A stretch of DNA of 64,000 nucleotides from NCBI GenBank assembly GCA_022820995.1, contig JAJEEM010000060.1, positions 1 to 64,000 of the forward strand, written 5' to 3'. Of the stretch, positions 33,450 to 41,850 are shown one piece after another. The notes beneath the pieces are model-generated. The model was not told the origin of the DNA. It ran no database searches and saw only the letters and a list, made by a program, of their open reading frames with translations. Each line of letters begins with the position of its first letter. Positions within the stretch are counted from its first letter, which is position 1. A program made the position numbers and the translations under genes. Origin of the DNA: Gemmatimonadota bacterium. Lineage in GTDB: Bacteria > Gemmatimonadota > Gemmatimonadetes > Palauibacterales > Palauibacteraceae.

Positions 33450-34030
33450 CGTTCCCCTCCGGTCTCCCTCTCCACGGGTCGCCCCAACATCTCCTTCCGC
33501 ATCCTGCGCCGCGCGCGAAGCAGGTGGACGCGCAGCGTGTTCGGGTTCATCTCCAGCAGCCGCGCCGCTTCCACTGGTCTCAGCCCCTGCAGGTCCACCA
33601 GATCGAAGACCTCCCGCTGCATCATGGGCAACTCCGTCACGAGAGCCCGGATCAGTCGTAGCGTTCGCTCCATCTCGATGTCATCGAGCGGGTCGTCCAG
33701 TTGCGGCGTGCGGGCCGCGGTCAGCCACTCCGCCTTCTCGGCCAGCCGCTGCTCCTGCCGCTTCGCGCGCTGGAGATCGAGGCTCGCGTTCCGCGTGATC
33801 CGGTAGACCCAGCTCGTCACCCGGGAGCGGCCATCGAAGCTCGCGACCGAGTTCAGCGTCTTCATCAGGACGAGTTGCGCGACATCCTCCGCGTCGTCCG
33901 GGTCGCCGGTCATGACCAGGGCCCACCGGCACACCAGGGGACGGAGAGCGCCCGCCAGCCTCTCGCGCGCCCCTCGCTCTCCCTTCCCGGCCCTCCGGGC
34001 CAGATCCAGGATCTCTCGGTCGGAGAGCAT
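33446..34030 (-). CDS. ECF-type RNA polymerase sigma factor
   Basis: 194 aa. Region 2: GDPDDAEDVAQLVLMKTLNSVASFDGRSRVTSWVYRITRNASLD, containing the core-binding and -10 recognition parts. Region 4: LRALVTELPMMQREVFDLVDLQ-type helix-turn-helix ending VEAARLLEMNPNTLRVHLLRARRRMR. It begins the operon sigma, anti-sigma, secreted protein, TPR-thioredoxin lipoprotein, beta-propeller. The operon content suggests a response at the cell envelope, possibly to redox or protein-folding stress. Autoregulation is likely but no promoter was identified. Confidence 0.88.
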   Translation of the reverse strand: MLSDREILDLARRAGKGERGARERLAGALRPLVCRWALVMTGDPDDAEDVAQLVLMKTLNSVASFDGRSRVTSWVYRITRNASLDLQRAKRQEQRLAEKAEWLTAARTPQLDDPLDDIEMERTLRLIRALVTELPMMQREVFDLVDLQGLRPVEAARLLEMNPNTLRVHLLRARRRMRKEMLGRPVERETGGER

Positions 34031-34153
34031 GGCGCCCCCGGTCCCTTCCCCCTCGGGTGTACGGGTGGCTCTACATCCTGCCGCTGTCGTTTCGAGAAGT
34101 GAGACGGCGTTGATGGTAGCAGCGTTTACCGTGCCTCGGGCACCATTTCGTCG

Positions 34154-35344
34154 TCAGCCGCCGGTTTCTTCCAGTTCGTAGAGGGCCACGGTGGGGATGT
34201 CCAGTTCGTTGCGCTGGCTGAGGAGCACCCAGTCGGGGCCGATGTCGAGGACGGCCGCGCCGCGGGGGAACGTGAGGCGGCGCAACCACACGCCGTTCGC
34301 GTCGAGGAGGTGCAATTCCTCGCCCGGCGCGTGCCAGCGGAAGGTCTTGACCCACACGCCGCCGTCCGGCGAGGCGAAGAGGGCCTCGTACGCCGGCAGA
34401 CGCTCCGGCAGGTCATCCCGCCAGCCCGGCCAGGTTTCCCGCTCGAAGCGCCGACGGCTCGCGGGATCGTCGTAGGTGCGCGCCCAGGCTTCGCCGTACC
34501 GGTCCACCTGGTCGTCGGTGACACCCAGGTCCGGACCGGCCCAGCGGGCGATGCGGGTGACCCGGCCCGTCCAGTCGAGGTGCTCGAGTCCGTAGTCGTC
34601 GGCCGTTCCGTACCACACCCCAGTCCCGACGGGCGCATACACCATGTCCTTGCCCCACTGCCGCGGACCGCTGTTTCCCGGCATCAGGAAGATGCGCTCG
34701 GCGCCCGGGATCCCCGAGCGGAGGGTGGCCACGTCCTCGCCCTCGGCCGACATGAGGGCCGTGTGCCACCGGTAGAAATCCCCCTCGGCCAGATCTTCCT
34801 CGTAGCTCGCGCCCAGGTCGTCGGGCCACGGCTGGTACACGAGGCGGCCGTCGGGTGCGCAGACGAGGCCGCCGTAAGGGCGCACGCCGGCTGCGAGAAG
34901 CGAACGCGTCGCGAGTACGTTGCCGTCGAGATCCACCTCGGTGATGCGGTCCAGATTCCAGTCGAAGACGGTGAGCGGCGCCCCGGGACAGTTCCGGAGA
35001 AGCCGGAGCCCCTCGTACTCGCCCGGACCCTCGCCCGGCCGTCCGCTGGTCCAGAGGTGGCGCCCGTTGGCGTCGAATCGGCGGAGGTTGCCGCTCTGCT
35101 CGTCCGCGACGACGACGCTCCCGTCTTCGAGACGGACCGCGCCCGTAACGTTGCCGAAGATGTATTCGAGCGGCCCATCGACGATGCCGACCCGCAGCAG
35201 CGGCTCCTCCGCCAGAGTCAGGTCCGCATCGCGCGGGGCCGCGCTCTCGACCACCTCCTGGCCGGCGAGCTGCGGCGCCGCGAGAGTCGAGAGGGTCAAG
35301 AGGAGTACGACGCCGCCTGGAAGGCCGAAGCTGGTTCGCTGCAT
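34154..35344 (-). CDS. 6-bladed beta-propeller secreted protein, copy 2
   Basis: 396 aa from ATG 35344 (MQRTSFGLPGGVVLLLTL signal, cleaved near LAGQ). It matches copy 1 (29207-30364) from QEVVESAAPRD through the C-terminal DWVLLSQRNELDIPTVALYEL. Propeller phrases include LEDGSVVVADEQSGNLRRFDANG and DRITEVDLDGN. It lies upstream of the sigma factor gene on the same strand, with 123 bases between. The two copies thus bracket the regulatory operon as direct repeats. The target or ligand is unknown. Confidence 0.75.
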   Translation of the reverse strand: MQRTSFGLPGGVVLLLTLSTLAAPQLAGQEVVESAAPRDADLTLAEEPLLRVGIVDGPLEYIFGNVTGAVRLEDGSVVVADEQSGNLRRFDANGRHLWTSGRPGEGPGEYEGLRLLRNCPGAPLTVFDWNLDRITEVDLDGNVLATRSLLAAGVRPYGGLVCAPDGRLVYQPWPDDLGASYEEDLAEGDFYRWHTALMSAEGEDVATLRSGIPGAERIFLMPGNSGPRQWGKDMVYAPVGTGVWYGTADDYGLEHLDWTGRVTRIARWAGPDLGVTDDQVDRYGEAWARTYDDPASRRRFERETWPGWRDDLPERLPAYEALFASPDGGVWVKTFRWHAPGEELHLLDANGVWLRRLTFPRGAAVLDIGPDWVLLSQRNELDIPTVALYELEETGG

Positions 35345-35431
35345 GTCGCCCCGCGGGGAGGTGTAGACAGGGAACATCGATCTCGGACTGGGGACACAGA
35401 TTCGACGCGGGAGAGTTGCGTTACGTTTACC

Positions 35432-35833
35432 TCACGCGCGCCGGGGCTCGATTCGCGAGCGGAACCACTCGGCGATCGCTTCTTCGTCGAGTTCGCCCGC
35501 GGCGAGGGCCCACATCTTCGTCGCAACCTCCTTCTCGGGCGCGACCAGGTCGAGTCCGTTGAGGCCGAGAAAGATGACCGCCGTCAGGAACGAGATCCGC
35601 TTGTTTCCGTCCCGGAACGGGTGCCCCGAGCAGATGACGAACGTGTAGGCAGCGGCCAGACGCGGCAGGTCCGACCCCGGGCCGTACGCCCACCGCTGCC
35701 GCGGGCGGGCCAGAGCTGCCTCGAGCGCGCCCTCGTCGCGAAGGCCGATCAGGCCGCCGTGTTCGCGAACCTGGTCGAGTTGGACCGCCTCCACGACAAC
35801 CCGCGGAACCCATCGCGGCTCCCGCCGGGTCAC
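35432..35833 (-). CDS. Doc-type Fic-fold toxin
   Basis: 133 aa. The GTG at 35833 overlaps the antitoxin stop (GTGA). The catalytic Fic/Doc loop reads HPFRDGNKR, which has the histidine, phenylalanine, aspartate, glycine, asparagine and lysine-arginine expected. It is preceded by LRDEGALEAALARPRQRWAYG and AAAYTFVICSG, typical of the Doc subfamily. Doc proteins phosphorylate elongation factor Tu. The longer open frame upstream overlaps the antitoxin gene in another frame and is not coding. Confidence 0.9.
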   Translation of the reverse strand: MTRREPRWVPRVVVEAVQLDQVREHGGLIGLRDEGALEAALARPRQRWAYGPGSDLPRLAAAYTFVICSGHPFRDGNKRISFLTAVIFLGLNGLDLVAPEKEVATKMWALAAGELDEEAIAEWFRSRIEPRRA

Positions 35834-36057
35834 TTCGCGAGTTCTCTCAGCGCCCTCCGGTACCGTTTCTGAGCCTCGACCGCGATGGCCAGTCCGTCCT
35901 CCACCTCCGGATCGTAAGGACTCAGCAGGATCCCGTTCGCCGTCTCGACCGCCAGCACTTCGTCGCCCGCCTCGAGGTGGAGGCGTTGCGCCATGTCCCT
36001 GGGGAGCGTGGCCCCGACCGACCCGCCCATCCGCCTCAGTTTGACGCTTCGAACCAT
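35830..36057 (-). CDS. AbrB/MazE-type antitoxin for Doc
   Basis: 75 aa from ATG 36057. The N-terminus MVRSVKLRRMGGSVGATLPRD is the swapped-hairpin AbrB/SpoVT DNA-binding fold, followed by LEAGDEVLAVETANGILLSPYDPE. The C-terminal helix (AVEAQKRYRRALRELAK) would bind the toxin. The usual Doc partner is a Phd protein, so this is a hybrid pair. Four-base overlap with the toxin gene; the complex probably represses the promoter in the 177-base gap upstream. Confidence 0.85.
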   Translation of the reverse strand: MVRSVKLRRMGGSVGATLPRDMAQRLHLEAGDEVLAVETANGILLSPYDPEVEDGLAIAVEAQKRYRRALRELAK

Positions 36058-36234
36058 GCATCCTCCCAAGTAGCACCTCAATGCTACGCTACCCCTGGCC
36101 CCTCGTTCCTGCAAGGCGTTTCCGTGGCCGCCCCGGGTGGCCGCTTCGCGTGTCCTCGTCGGTCCCTGAACCGGACCGTATGATTGAGGGTTGGAAGTTG
36201 CGGACCCGGTTCACCTTTCGTGCAAGAGGTTCAG

Positions 36235-38472
36235 ATGCGTGCCCTGTCAGTCGCCCTCGTTCTTCCCGTCGCACTCGTCGCCCTGCCGCCGGATGCACCG
36301 CTCGCCGCGCAGGAGCGGCCGTTCACGTTCATGGATGTGCAGGAGATGAAGCGCGCCGGCTCGTGGACCCCGAGCCCGGACGGCGCGTGGATGCTCTACA
36401 CCGTGACGACCCCCGACTGGGAGGCGGCGGAGTCCCAGACCGACATCCACCTCGTGTCGCTGAGCGAGGGCGTCGCGTCGGATCGCCGGCTCACCTACAC
36501 GGAGGACAAGGACGAGCGGAGTCCGAGGTGGGCTCCCGACGGGTCGTTCTTCCTCTTCGCCTCCAACCGGGACGGGGACGACACCCAGCTCTACATGATG
36601 CGACACGACGGGGGCGAGGCCCGGAAGATCACGGACGCGGACGAGGGCGTGTCGGGCTTCGCGTTCAGTCCGGACGGAAGCTGGCTCGTCTATCGCTCCG
36701 GCGAGAACGGCCGCGAGCAGCTCCACCGGCTGCCGGCCGACGACCTCGCGGGAGCCGAGCCCGAGCAGCTCACCGATGGCGAGGCGGGCGTCGACCAGTG
36801 GGATTTCTCCCCGGACGGAAGCCGCATCTACTTCGCGCGTCCCGACTCCTTCGATGAGGACGAGGTGAAGCGGCGCGAGGAAGGCTTCACGGTCGACGTG
36901 CGAAACGCGGTCACGCCCCTCTCGAGCCTGTGGAGCGTCGATGTCGCGTCGGCCGAGGAGCGCCGCGAGACCGACGATGCGTCGTACAGCGTCAACAGCT
37001 TCACGCTCTCCGACGACGGACGCTGGATCGGGATCACCGGCGGCTCGACGAAGCGCTACGAGCGCAACATCACGGCGCAGCGGCTGTACGCGGACCTCTA
37101 CCTGATGGAGGTGGCGACCGGCGAGATCGAGCGCCTCACCGACAACTACGAGGTCGGCGAGGGCGGGCTCGGCTTCTCCCCCGACGGGCGCTGGATCGCC
37201 TTCTCCGCGCCGGACGAGATGGAGCGCTACTCGATGACCGAGAACCGCGTCTACATCCGCGAGGTGGACGACCGCGGGGGCGCGTTCCGGAAGCTGGGCG
37301 CGGAGTTCGACCAGAGTTCGAGCGTCGGGTTCTGGTCCGAGGACTCGGAGACGATCTACTTCAACGCCGGCGTCACGGTCACGACGCAGTTGCACGCGCT
37401 CGACGTGGAGACGGGCGCGGTGCGGCAACTCACCGAGGAGCGGGCGGCGCTCTCCGTCTCCGAGGATGACGACACCGGCACGATCCTCATCAACTACAGC
37501 GACCCGAAGACCCCGCCCACGGTGTTCACGGTGGCGAGCGTGGACGAAGTCCCGGACCGCTCGAAGTGGACGCAACTCGTGGACGTGAACCCGCAACTGC
37601 GCGAGGTGGCGTTCGGCGACGAGGCCGAGGTGAACTGGCGCTCGTCGGACGGGAAGATGGTCGGAGGCGTGCTCGTCTACCCGGTCGGGTACGAGGAGGG
37701 GACGCGCTATCCGCTCATCGTCGCGATCCACGGGGGCCCGGCGTCGGCGGACATCCTGCGCTTCAACGGCGGCTACAGCGCGCAGGTGTACGCGGGCGCG
37801 GGCTACGCCGTGCTCAAGCCCAACTACCGCGGCTCGCGCAACTACGGGAACGCGCACCGCACGGACATCGTCGGCGACTACTTCACGATGGGCTACGAGG
37901 ACATCATGACGGGCGTCGACCACCTGATCGCCGAGGGGATCGTGGACGGCGACCGCATGGGGGCGCTCGGCTGGAGCGCGGGCGGCCACTGGTCCAACTG
38001 GATCCTCACGCAGACGGACCGCTTCAAGGCGATCAGTTCGGGCGCCGGGACGATGAACTGGATCAGCATGTACGCGCAGAGCGACGTGCAGCGGAACCGC
38101 CAGTTCTACGTGGGCGACGGCTTCCTGTACGAGGACTTCGACACCTACTTCGACCAGTCCCCGCTGAAGTACATCACGAACGCGAAGACGCCGACGATGA
38201 TCCACGTCGTGGAGGGCGACCCGCGCGTGCCGAGCCCGCAGTCCGTCGAACTCCACATGGCGCTCAAGAAACTGGACGTGCCGACGGAACTGTTCATGTA
38301 TCCGGGCCGCAGCCACGGCATCCCGGACCCGCGCAACCGCCTCGTGAAGGCGGTGAGCGAGATGGCGTGGATGGACTACTACGTCCGCGGAATGGGCGAG
38401 AAGTTCCAGTGGCGCCAGGTCCTCGAAACGCTCGAAGGCGAGGAGGCCCCCACGGTCGTCTCCGAACGCTGA
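36235..38472 (+). CDS. Secreted S9 family peptidase (acylaminoacyl/DPP type)
   Basis: About 745 aa. ATG 36235 with AAGAGG upstream gives a signal peptide ending at LAAQ. The N-terminal part is a TolB-like propeller (DGSFFLFASNRDGDDTQLYMM, FSPDGSWLVYRSG). The C-terminal hydrolase has LGWSAGGHWSNW (serine), VEGDPRVPSPQS (aspartate) and GRSHGIPDPRN (histidine). It cleaves peptides outside the cytoplasm; exact specificity is open. Like the S9 gene at 24531-26921 it points to peptide-based nutrition. The next gene starts 13 bases after its stop. Confidence 0.9.
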   Translation: MRALSVALVLPVALVALPPDAPLAAQERPFTFMDVQEMKRAGSWTPSPDGAWMLYTVTTPDWEAAESQTDIHLVSLSEGVASDRRLTYTEDKDERSPRWAPDGSFFLFASNRDGDDTQLYMMRHDGGEARKITDADEGVSGFAFSPDGSWLVYRSGENGREQLHRLPADDLAGAEPEQLTDGEAGVDQWDFSPDGSRIYFARPDSFDEDEVKRREEGFTVDVRNAVTPLSSLWSVDVASAEERRETDDASYSVNSFTLSDDGRWIGITGGSTKRYERNITAQRLYADLYLMEVATGEIERLTDNYEVGEGGLGFSPDGRWIAFSAPDEMERYSMTENRVYIREVDDRGGAFRKLGAEFDQSSSVGFWSEDSETIYFNAGVTVTTQLHALDVETGAVRQLTEERAALSVSEDDDTGTILINYSDPKTPPTVFTVASVDEVPDRSKWTQLVDVNPQLREVAFGDEAEVNWRSSDGKMVGGVLVYPVGYEEGTRYPLIVAIHGGPASADILRFNGGYSAQVYAGAGYAVLKPNYRGSRNYGNAHRTDIVGDYFTMGYEDIMTGVDHLIAEGIVDGDRMGALGWSAGGHWSNWILTQTDRFKAISSGAGTMNWISMYAQSDVQRNRQFYVGDGFLYEDFDTYFDQSPLKYITNAKTPTMIHVVEGDPRVPSPQSVELHMALKKLDVPTELFMYPGRSHGIPDPRNRLVKAVSEMAWMDYYVRGMGEKFQWRQVLETLEGEEAPTVVSER

Positions 38473-38485
38473 TCCGGCGCCTGCC

Positions 38486-39586
38486 TTGAAGCGAGCGTTG
38501 AGCCGCCTGGTCTGGCCGGCGGTCCGGATTGCGGCCGCCGTCGCGGTCGTCGTCGTCCCCTTCGGTTACGCGGTCACGGGGAACCACACCGACGTGCTGC
38601 TGGGCGCGGGGTGCGGGGTGGCCATCGGCGGGGGGGTCGGCCTCCGCGGAGGGTCGGGGAACCGTTCGGGGACCGGCATCCTTATCGGCTCGATGATCGG
38701 GGTCGTCGCGGCGTTCCTGGTCGGGGGGCTGAGCGTCGGCTGGGGCATCATCATTCCGCCCCTCGGCCCCCTGGCGCTCGGCCTGATCGGCGGGTTCGAC
38801 CGGTCTTCTCTCTCCGGGTATGGGGCTGTGACCCGGGAGACCTTCATCCTCGCCGTCCTGCTGAGCCTGGGCTTGATCCCCGGGCTGGTTGCGGGCGGTG
38901 TCGATCTCGCACCGCTCGTGGCGGCGTTTCCGCTGGGGGCCGTGCCCTGGACCGCGCTGCTGATCGGCCTCGTCAGCCGTCGGCGCGAGGGATGGGACGG
39001 TGCCCGGCCGCCCCTGCTGCTGGTCCTCGGCGCGGTGGCGCTACCCGTTCTGATGGGTCTGTTGTTCGGTTTCGGGGTTGTGCGGGAAGACATCGGGCTG
39101 TCCGGCATCGCCGCGGTCCTCTGGATCGTCCTTGTAATAGCCCTCCCGCTCCTGGCGCTTCCGCTGACCGCGTTTCTTGCGGGGCGCGCCGCCGCCGTGT
39201 GGCTCCGTCCGCGGCTCCAGGTGTACGGCCAGCTCGCCGCCTACCTGCGCGTCATGTGGGTCCCGATCGGCGGGTTCGCGGTCGGCTACCTCACGATCAT
39301 TTTCCTGTTCGCCGGATTCTACGGGATGCTGGAGCGCTTCAGCCCCGGCGCGTTCGCCGGCGCCGGCCCCGGGGTCGCGGGCTGGCTGTCGTTCGCGTTC
39401 TTCAACGCCCTGGCCCAGGACTACGCGGCCATCGTCCCCGTCTCGGTCGGCGCCCGCATGCTGGTCGGCCTCCACCTGATCCTCTCGGTCGGCTGGGCGC
39501 TGGTGCTGTTCGCGGCGGTGATGACCTCCATCGAGCCGAAGCTCGCCCGCATCGCGAAGCGGCACGCCGAGGAAGAGGCCGACTGA
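38486..39586 (+). CDS. Polytopic membrane protein of unknown function, paralogue A
   Basis: 366 aa from TTG 38486. About nine hydrophobic segments; glycine-rich near the N-terminus (GAGCGVAIGGGVGLRGGSGN). The C-terminal part holds YLRVMWVPIGGFAVGYLTIIFLFAGFYGML and SVGARMLVGLHLILSVGWALVL. The gene at 43628-44713 matches it in order, including identical stretches such as the YLRVMW and GFYGML segments. The C-terminus, with paired membrane helices around a soluble-looking loop, slightly recalls ion-channel pores, but this is speculation. No family recognised. It closely follows the S9 peptidase gene. Confidence 0.65.
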   Translation: MKRALSRLVWPAVRIAAAVAVVVVPFGYAVTGNHTDVLLGAGCGVAIGGGVGLRGGSGNRSGTGILIGSMIGVVAAFLVGGLSVGWGIIIPPLGPLALGLIGGFDRSSLSGYGAVTRETFILAVLLSLGLIPGLVAGGVDLAPLVAAFPLGAVPWTALLIGLVSRRREGWDGARPPLLLVLGAVALPVLMGLLFGFGVVREDIGLSGIAAVLWIVLVIALPLLALPLTAFLAGRAAAVWLRPRLQVYGQLAAYLRVMWVPIGGFAVGYLTIIFLFAGFYGMLERFSPGAFAGAGPGVAGWLSFAFFNALAQDYAAIVPVSVGARMLVGLHLILSVGWALVLFAAVMTSIEPKLARIAKRHAEEEAD

Positions 39587-39616
39587 CGAACGGACGGCTC
39601 GGGACAGGCGCCGGGG

Positions 39617-41758
39617 CTACCGGTCCTTCGCCGGCGCGCGACCCTGCCCGCTGCGCCTCCACCAGCGCGGCACCGCCGTCGCATGCACGTCGTAGCGGTG
39701 CCGCAGGTCGATGATGTCGCGCGGAGAGCCCAGGATCGTCAGGCGGTCGCCGGTCTCCATGACGGTGTCGTCGTGGGGCACGATGAGCTGTCCGCGCCGG
39801 CGGATCATCGCGGCGAGCGTGCTCTCCGGAAGCGCCATCTCCTCGATCGCCATCCCGGCCAGCACGCTGCTGGCGCCCGCGGACAGCACCTCCACGATGA
39901 GCATGCGCTCGTCGCGCAGCATGACCTCGCGAAGCTCCAGGTCGTCCTCCGCCTCGAGCCACTCCGTCAGGAAGCTCTCGTCGTCCACGCGACCGGCGAT
40001 CTGCGCCAGGATGCGCAGGTGGCGGCCGGGGTCGGCGGTGGGGCTGGCGAGGAAAAAGGCGGCCTGGATGAGTTCGTCTTCGGCCGGCGGCACGTCGGGC
40101 TCCCCCGTGTCGATCTCGATCCCGCCGCGAACGCGGGCGAGGACCATGCGCGGTCCGGAGATCGAATCCAGGTGCAGGTGCGGCAGGACGACGCCCTGTG
40201 ACATCGGCGTAAGACCCGTGCCCGTGCCTTCCAGGAGTCCCTGCTCGACGCGGGCGGCGTCGACTCCCAACTGCCGCGACAGCGCCCGCGACGCGCGGTC
40301 GACCAGCTCCGAGAAGTAGACCGTGCCCTCGTAGTCCAGCACATCGGAAGAGGCGATGAGTTCCTCGAAGGGGTCGGCGTCGCGCAACCCTTTCTCCTTC
40401 AGGATCCCGCGCAACTCGCGTTCCAGCCCCTCGTTCCGCTGCTGGCCGAGGCGTTCGAAGACGTGGTAGATCGCGCCCTCGCGGCGAACGTGGTCCCGGG
40501 CGTAGACGCGATACCAGAGGATGCCGAAGGCGACGAACGCGACGCTGAAGAGGGTCGCCATCCATCCCATTTCGACGATCAGCGGGAACGGGACGACGAG
40601 GCCGACGATCTGGACCCACGGGTAAAGGGGAGCCCGGAAGCCGGGGTCGTACGGCACGAGGCCGCTTTCGCGCATCACGATCACCGCGAGGCACGCCAGC
40701 GCGAACATGATGAGCTGGAAGGCGCTCGCAAGCTTCGCGATGCCCGATGGATCGAAGAGCGCCAGCCACAGGACGATCAGCCCCGCAGTCGCAAGGATGG
40801 CGACCCACGGCGTGCCCCAGCGGCTGATCCGCCGCATGGCCGCCGGCAGCACGTGGTCGCGGCTCATCGCCAGCGGATAGCGGCTCGCGGACAGGACCCC
40901 GGCGTTGCCGACCGAAGTGAAGGCCAGGATCGCGGCCACGGTCATGACGACCTCGCCGGCGGGGCCCGCGACGGCCCTGGCCATCACCGCCGCCGGGGCC
41001 AGGTTGCCGCCGCCGGCCGAGAGGGCCTCCACGCCGACCGCCCCCACCATCGCCCATGTGCCGAGTACGTAGACGAGCAGCACCGTGACGAAGGCCAGCA
41101 GCATGCCCAGCGCCAGGTTGCGGTCCGGATTCTTCACCTCCTCCGAGACCGAGGCCACGTGGGTAATCCCCATGTAGGAGACGATCACGAGCCCCACGGT
41201 GGAGAGGAACGGCGAAGCACCCAGATCGAACGCTCCATCGAAGGCGCCCGGGTCCACGGCCGTCACGCCGGCCCCGATGAGCCAGCCCAGCATGGCCAGT
41301 AGAACCACGGTCAAAACCATCTGGATGGAGCTGGTCTTCTTGGCGCCGAAGACGTTGACCGCGGCGAAACCCATCGCGAAGGCGAAGGCGATCGGGCCGG
41401 CGGGGGCCCGGGGAAAGTAGACCTGCAGGTAGGCGCCGAGACCCACGAGCGCAAAGGCGGATTTGAGCGTCAGCGTCGTCCAGGTGCCGAAACCGCCGAT
41501 CGCGCCCACCCTCTGGCCCATGCTGCGGTCGAGGAAGTAGTAAATCCCGCCCGCCCGCGGCATGGCGGTCGACAACTCGGCCATGCTGAGGATTCCGGGC
41601 AGAAGCAGGAGGCCCGCGAGCAGGTACGCGGCGGGGATCGCGCTCCCGGCCTGGGCCGCGGCGAGGCCGGGCAGGAGGAAGAAGCCGGAGCTGAGCGTCG
41701 CGCCGGTCGCGATGGCGTATACATCGAACAGCCCGAGTTCGCGCTTGAGTGTGGCCAT
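39617..41758 (-). CDS. APC-family permease with C-terminal EIIA-like and TrkA-C domains
   Basis: 713 aa. About twelve membrane helices in residues 1-440, starting KRELGLFDVYAIATGATLSSGFFLLP, with the APC signature of the first helix. After an acidic linker, residues 455-610 resemble a PTS EIIA type 2 domain (LLEGTGTGLTPMSQGVVLPHLHLD, where the phosphorylatable histidine may be one of the two). The end (ALPESTLAAMIRRRGQLIVPHDDTVMETGDRLTILGS) is a TrkA-C ligand-binding domain. It is an amino-acid or amine transporter with nucleotide- or phosphate-dependent control; substrate unknown. Divergent from the SLC13 gene. Confidence 0.8.
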   Translation of the reverse strand: MATLKRELGLFDVYAIATGATLSSGFFLLPGLAAAQAGSAIPAAYLLAGLLLLPGILSMAELSTAMPRAGGIYYFLDRSMGQRVGAIGGFGTWTTLTLKSAFALVGLGAYLQVYFPRAPAGPIAFAFAMGFAAVNVFGAKKTSSIQMVLTVVLLAMLGWLIGAGVTAVDPGAFDGAFDLGASPFLSTVGLVIVSYMGITHVASVSEEVKNPDRNLALGMLLAFVTVLLVYVLGTWAMVGAVGVEALSAGGGNLAPAAVMARAVAGPAGEVVMTVAAILAFTSVGNAGVLSASRYPLAMSRDHVLPAAMRRISRWGTPWVAILATAGLIVLWLALFDPSGIAKLASAFQLIMFALACLAVIVMRESGLVPYDPGFRAPLYPWVQIVGLVVPFPLIVEMGWMATLFSVAFVAFGILWYRVYARDHVRREGAIYHVFERLGQQRNEGLERELRGILKEKGLRDADPFEELIASSDVLDYEGTVYFSELVDRASRALSRQLGVDAARVEQGLLEGTGTGLTPMSQGVVLPHLHLDSISGPRMVLARVRGGIEIDTGEPDVPPAEDELIQAAFFLASPTADPGRHLRILAQIAGRVDDESFLTEWLEAEDDLELREVMLRDERMLIVEVLSAGASSVLAGMAIEEMALPESTLAAMIRRRGQLIVPHDDTVMETGDRLTILGSPRDIIDLRHRYDVHATAVPRWWRRSGQGRAPAKDR

Positions 41759-41850
41759 GGCCGCGGTGTGGCTCCGTACGCTGGTCGTAACGATGGTCGT
41801 ACCGGCCGGTCGGACTGGTGCCGGGACGCGCAGGGGACGAACATCCTCAG

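Noticed and set aside
36247-38316. 689-codon minus-strand ORF
   Set aside because: Fully antisense to the S9 peptidase gene, which has signal peptide and catalytic triad; the minus-strand product has only low-complexity sequence.
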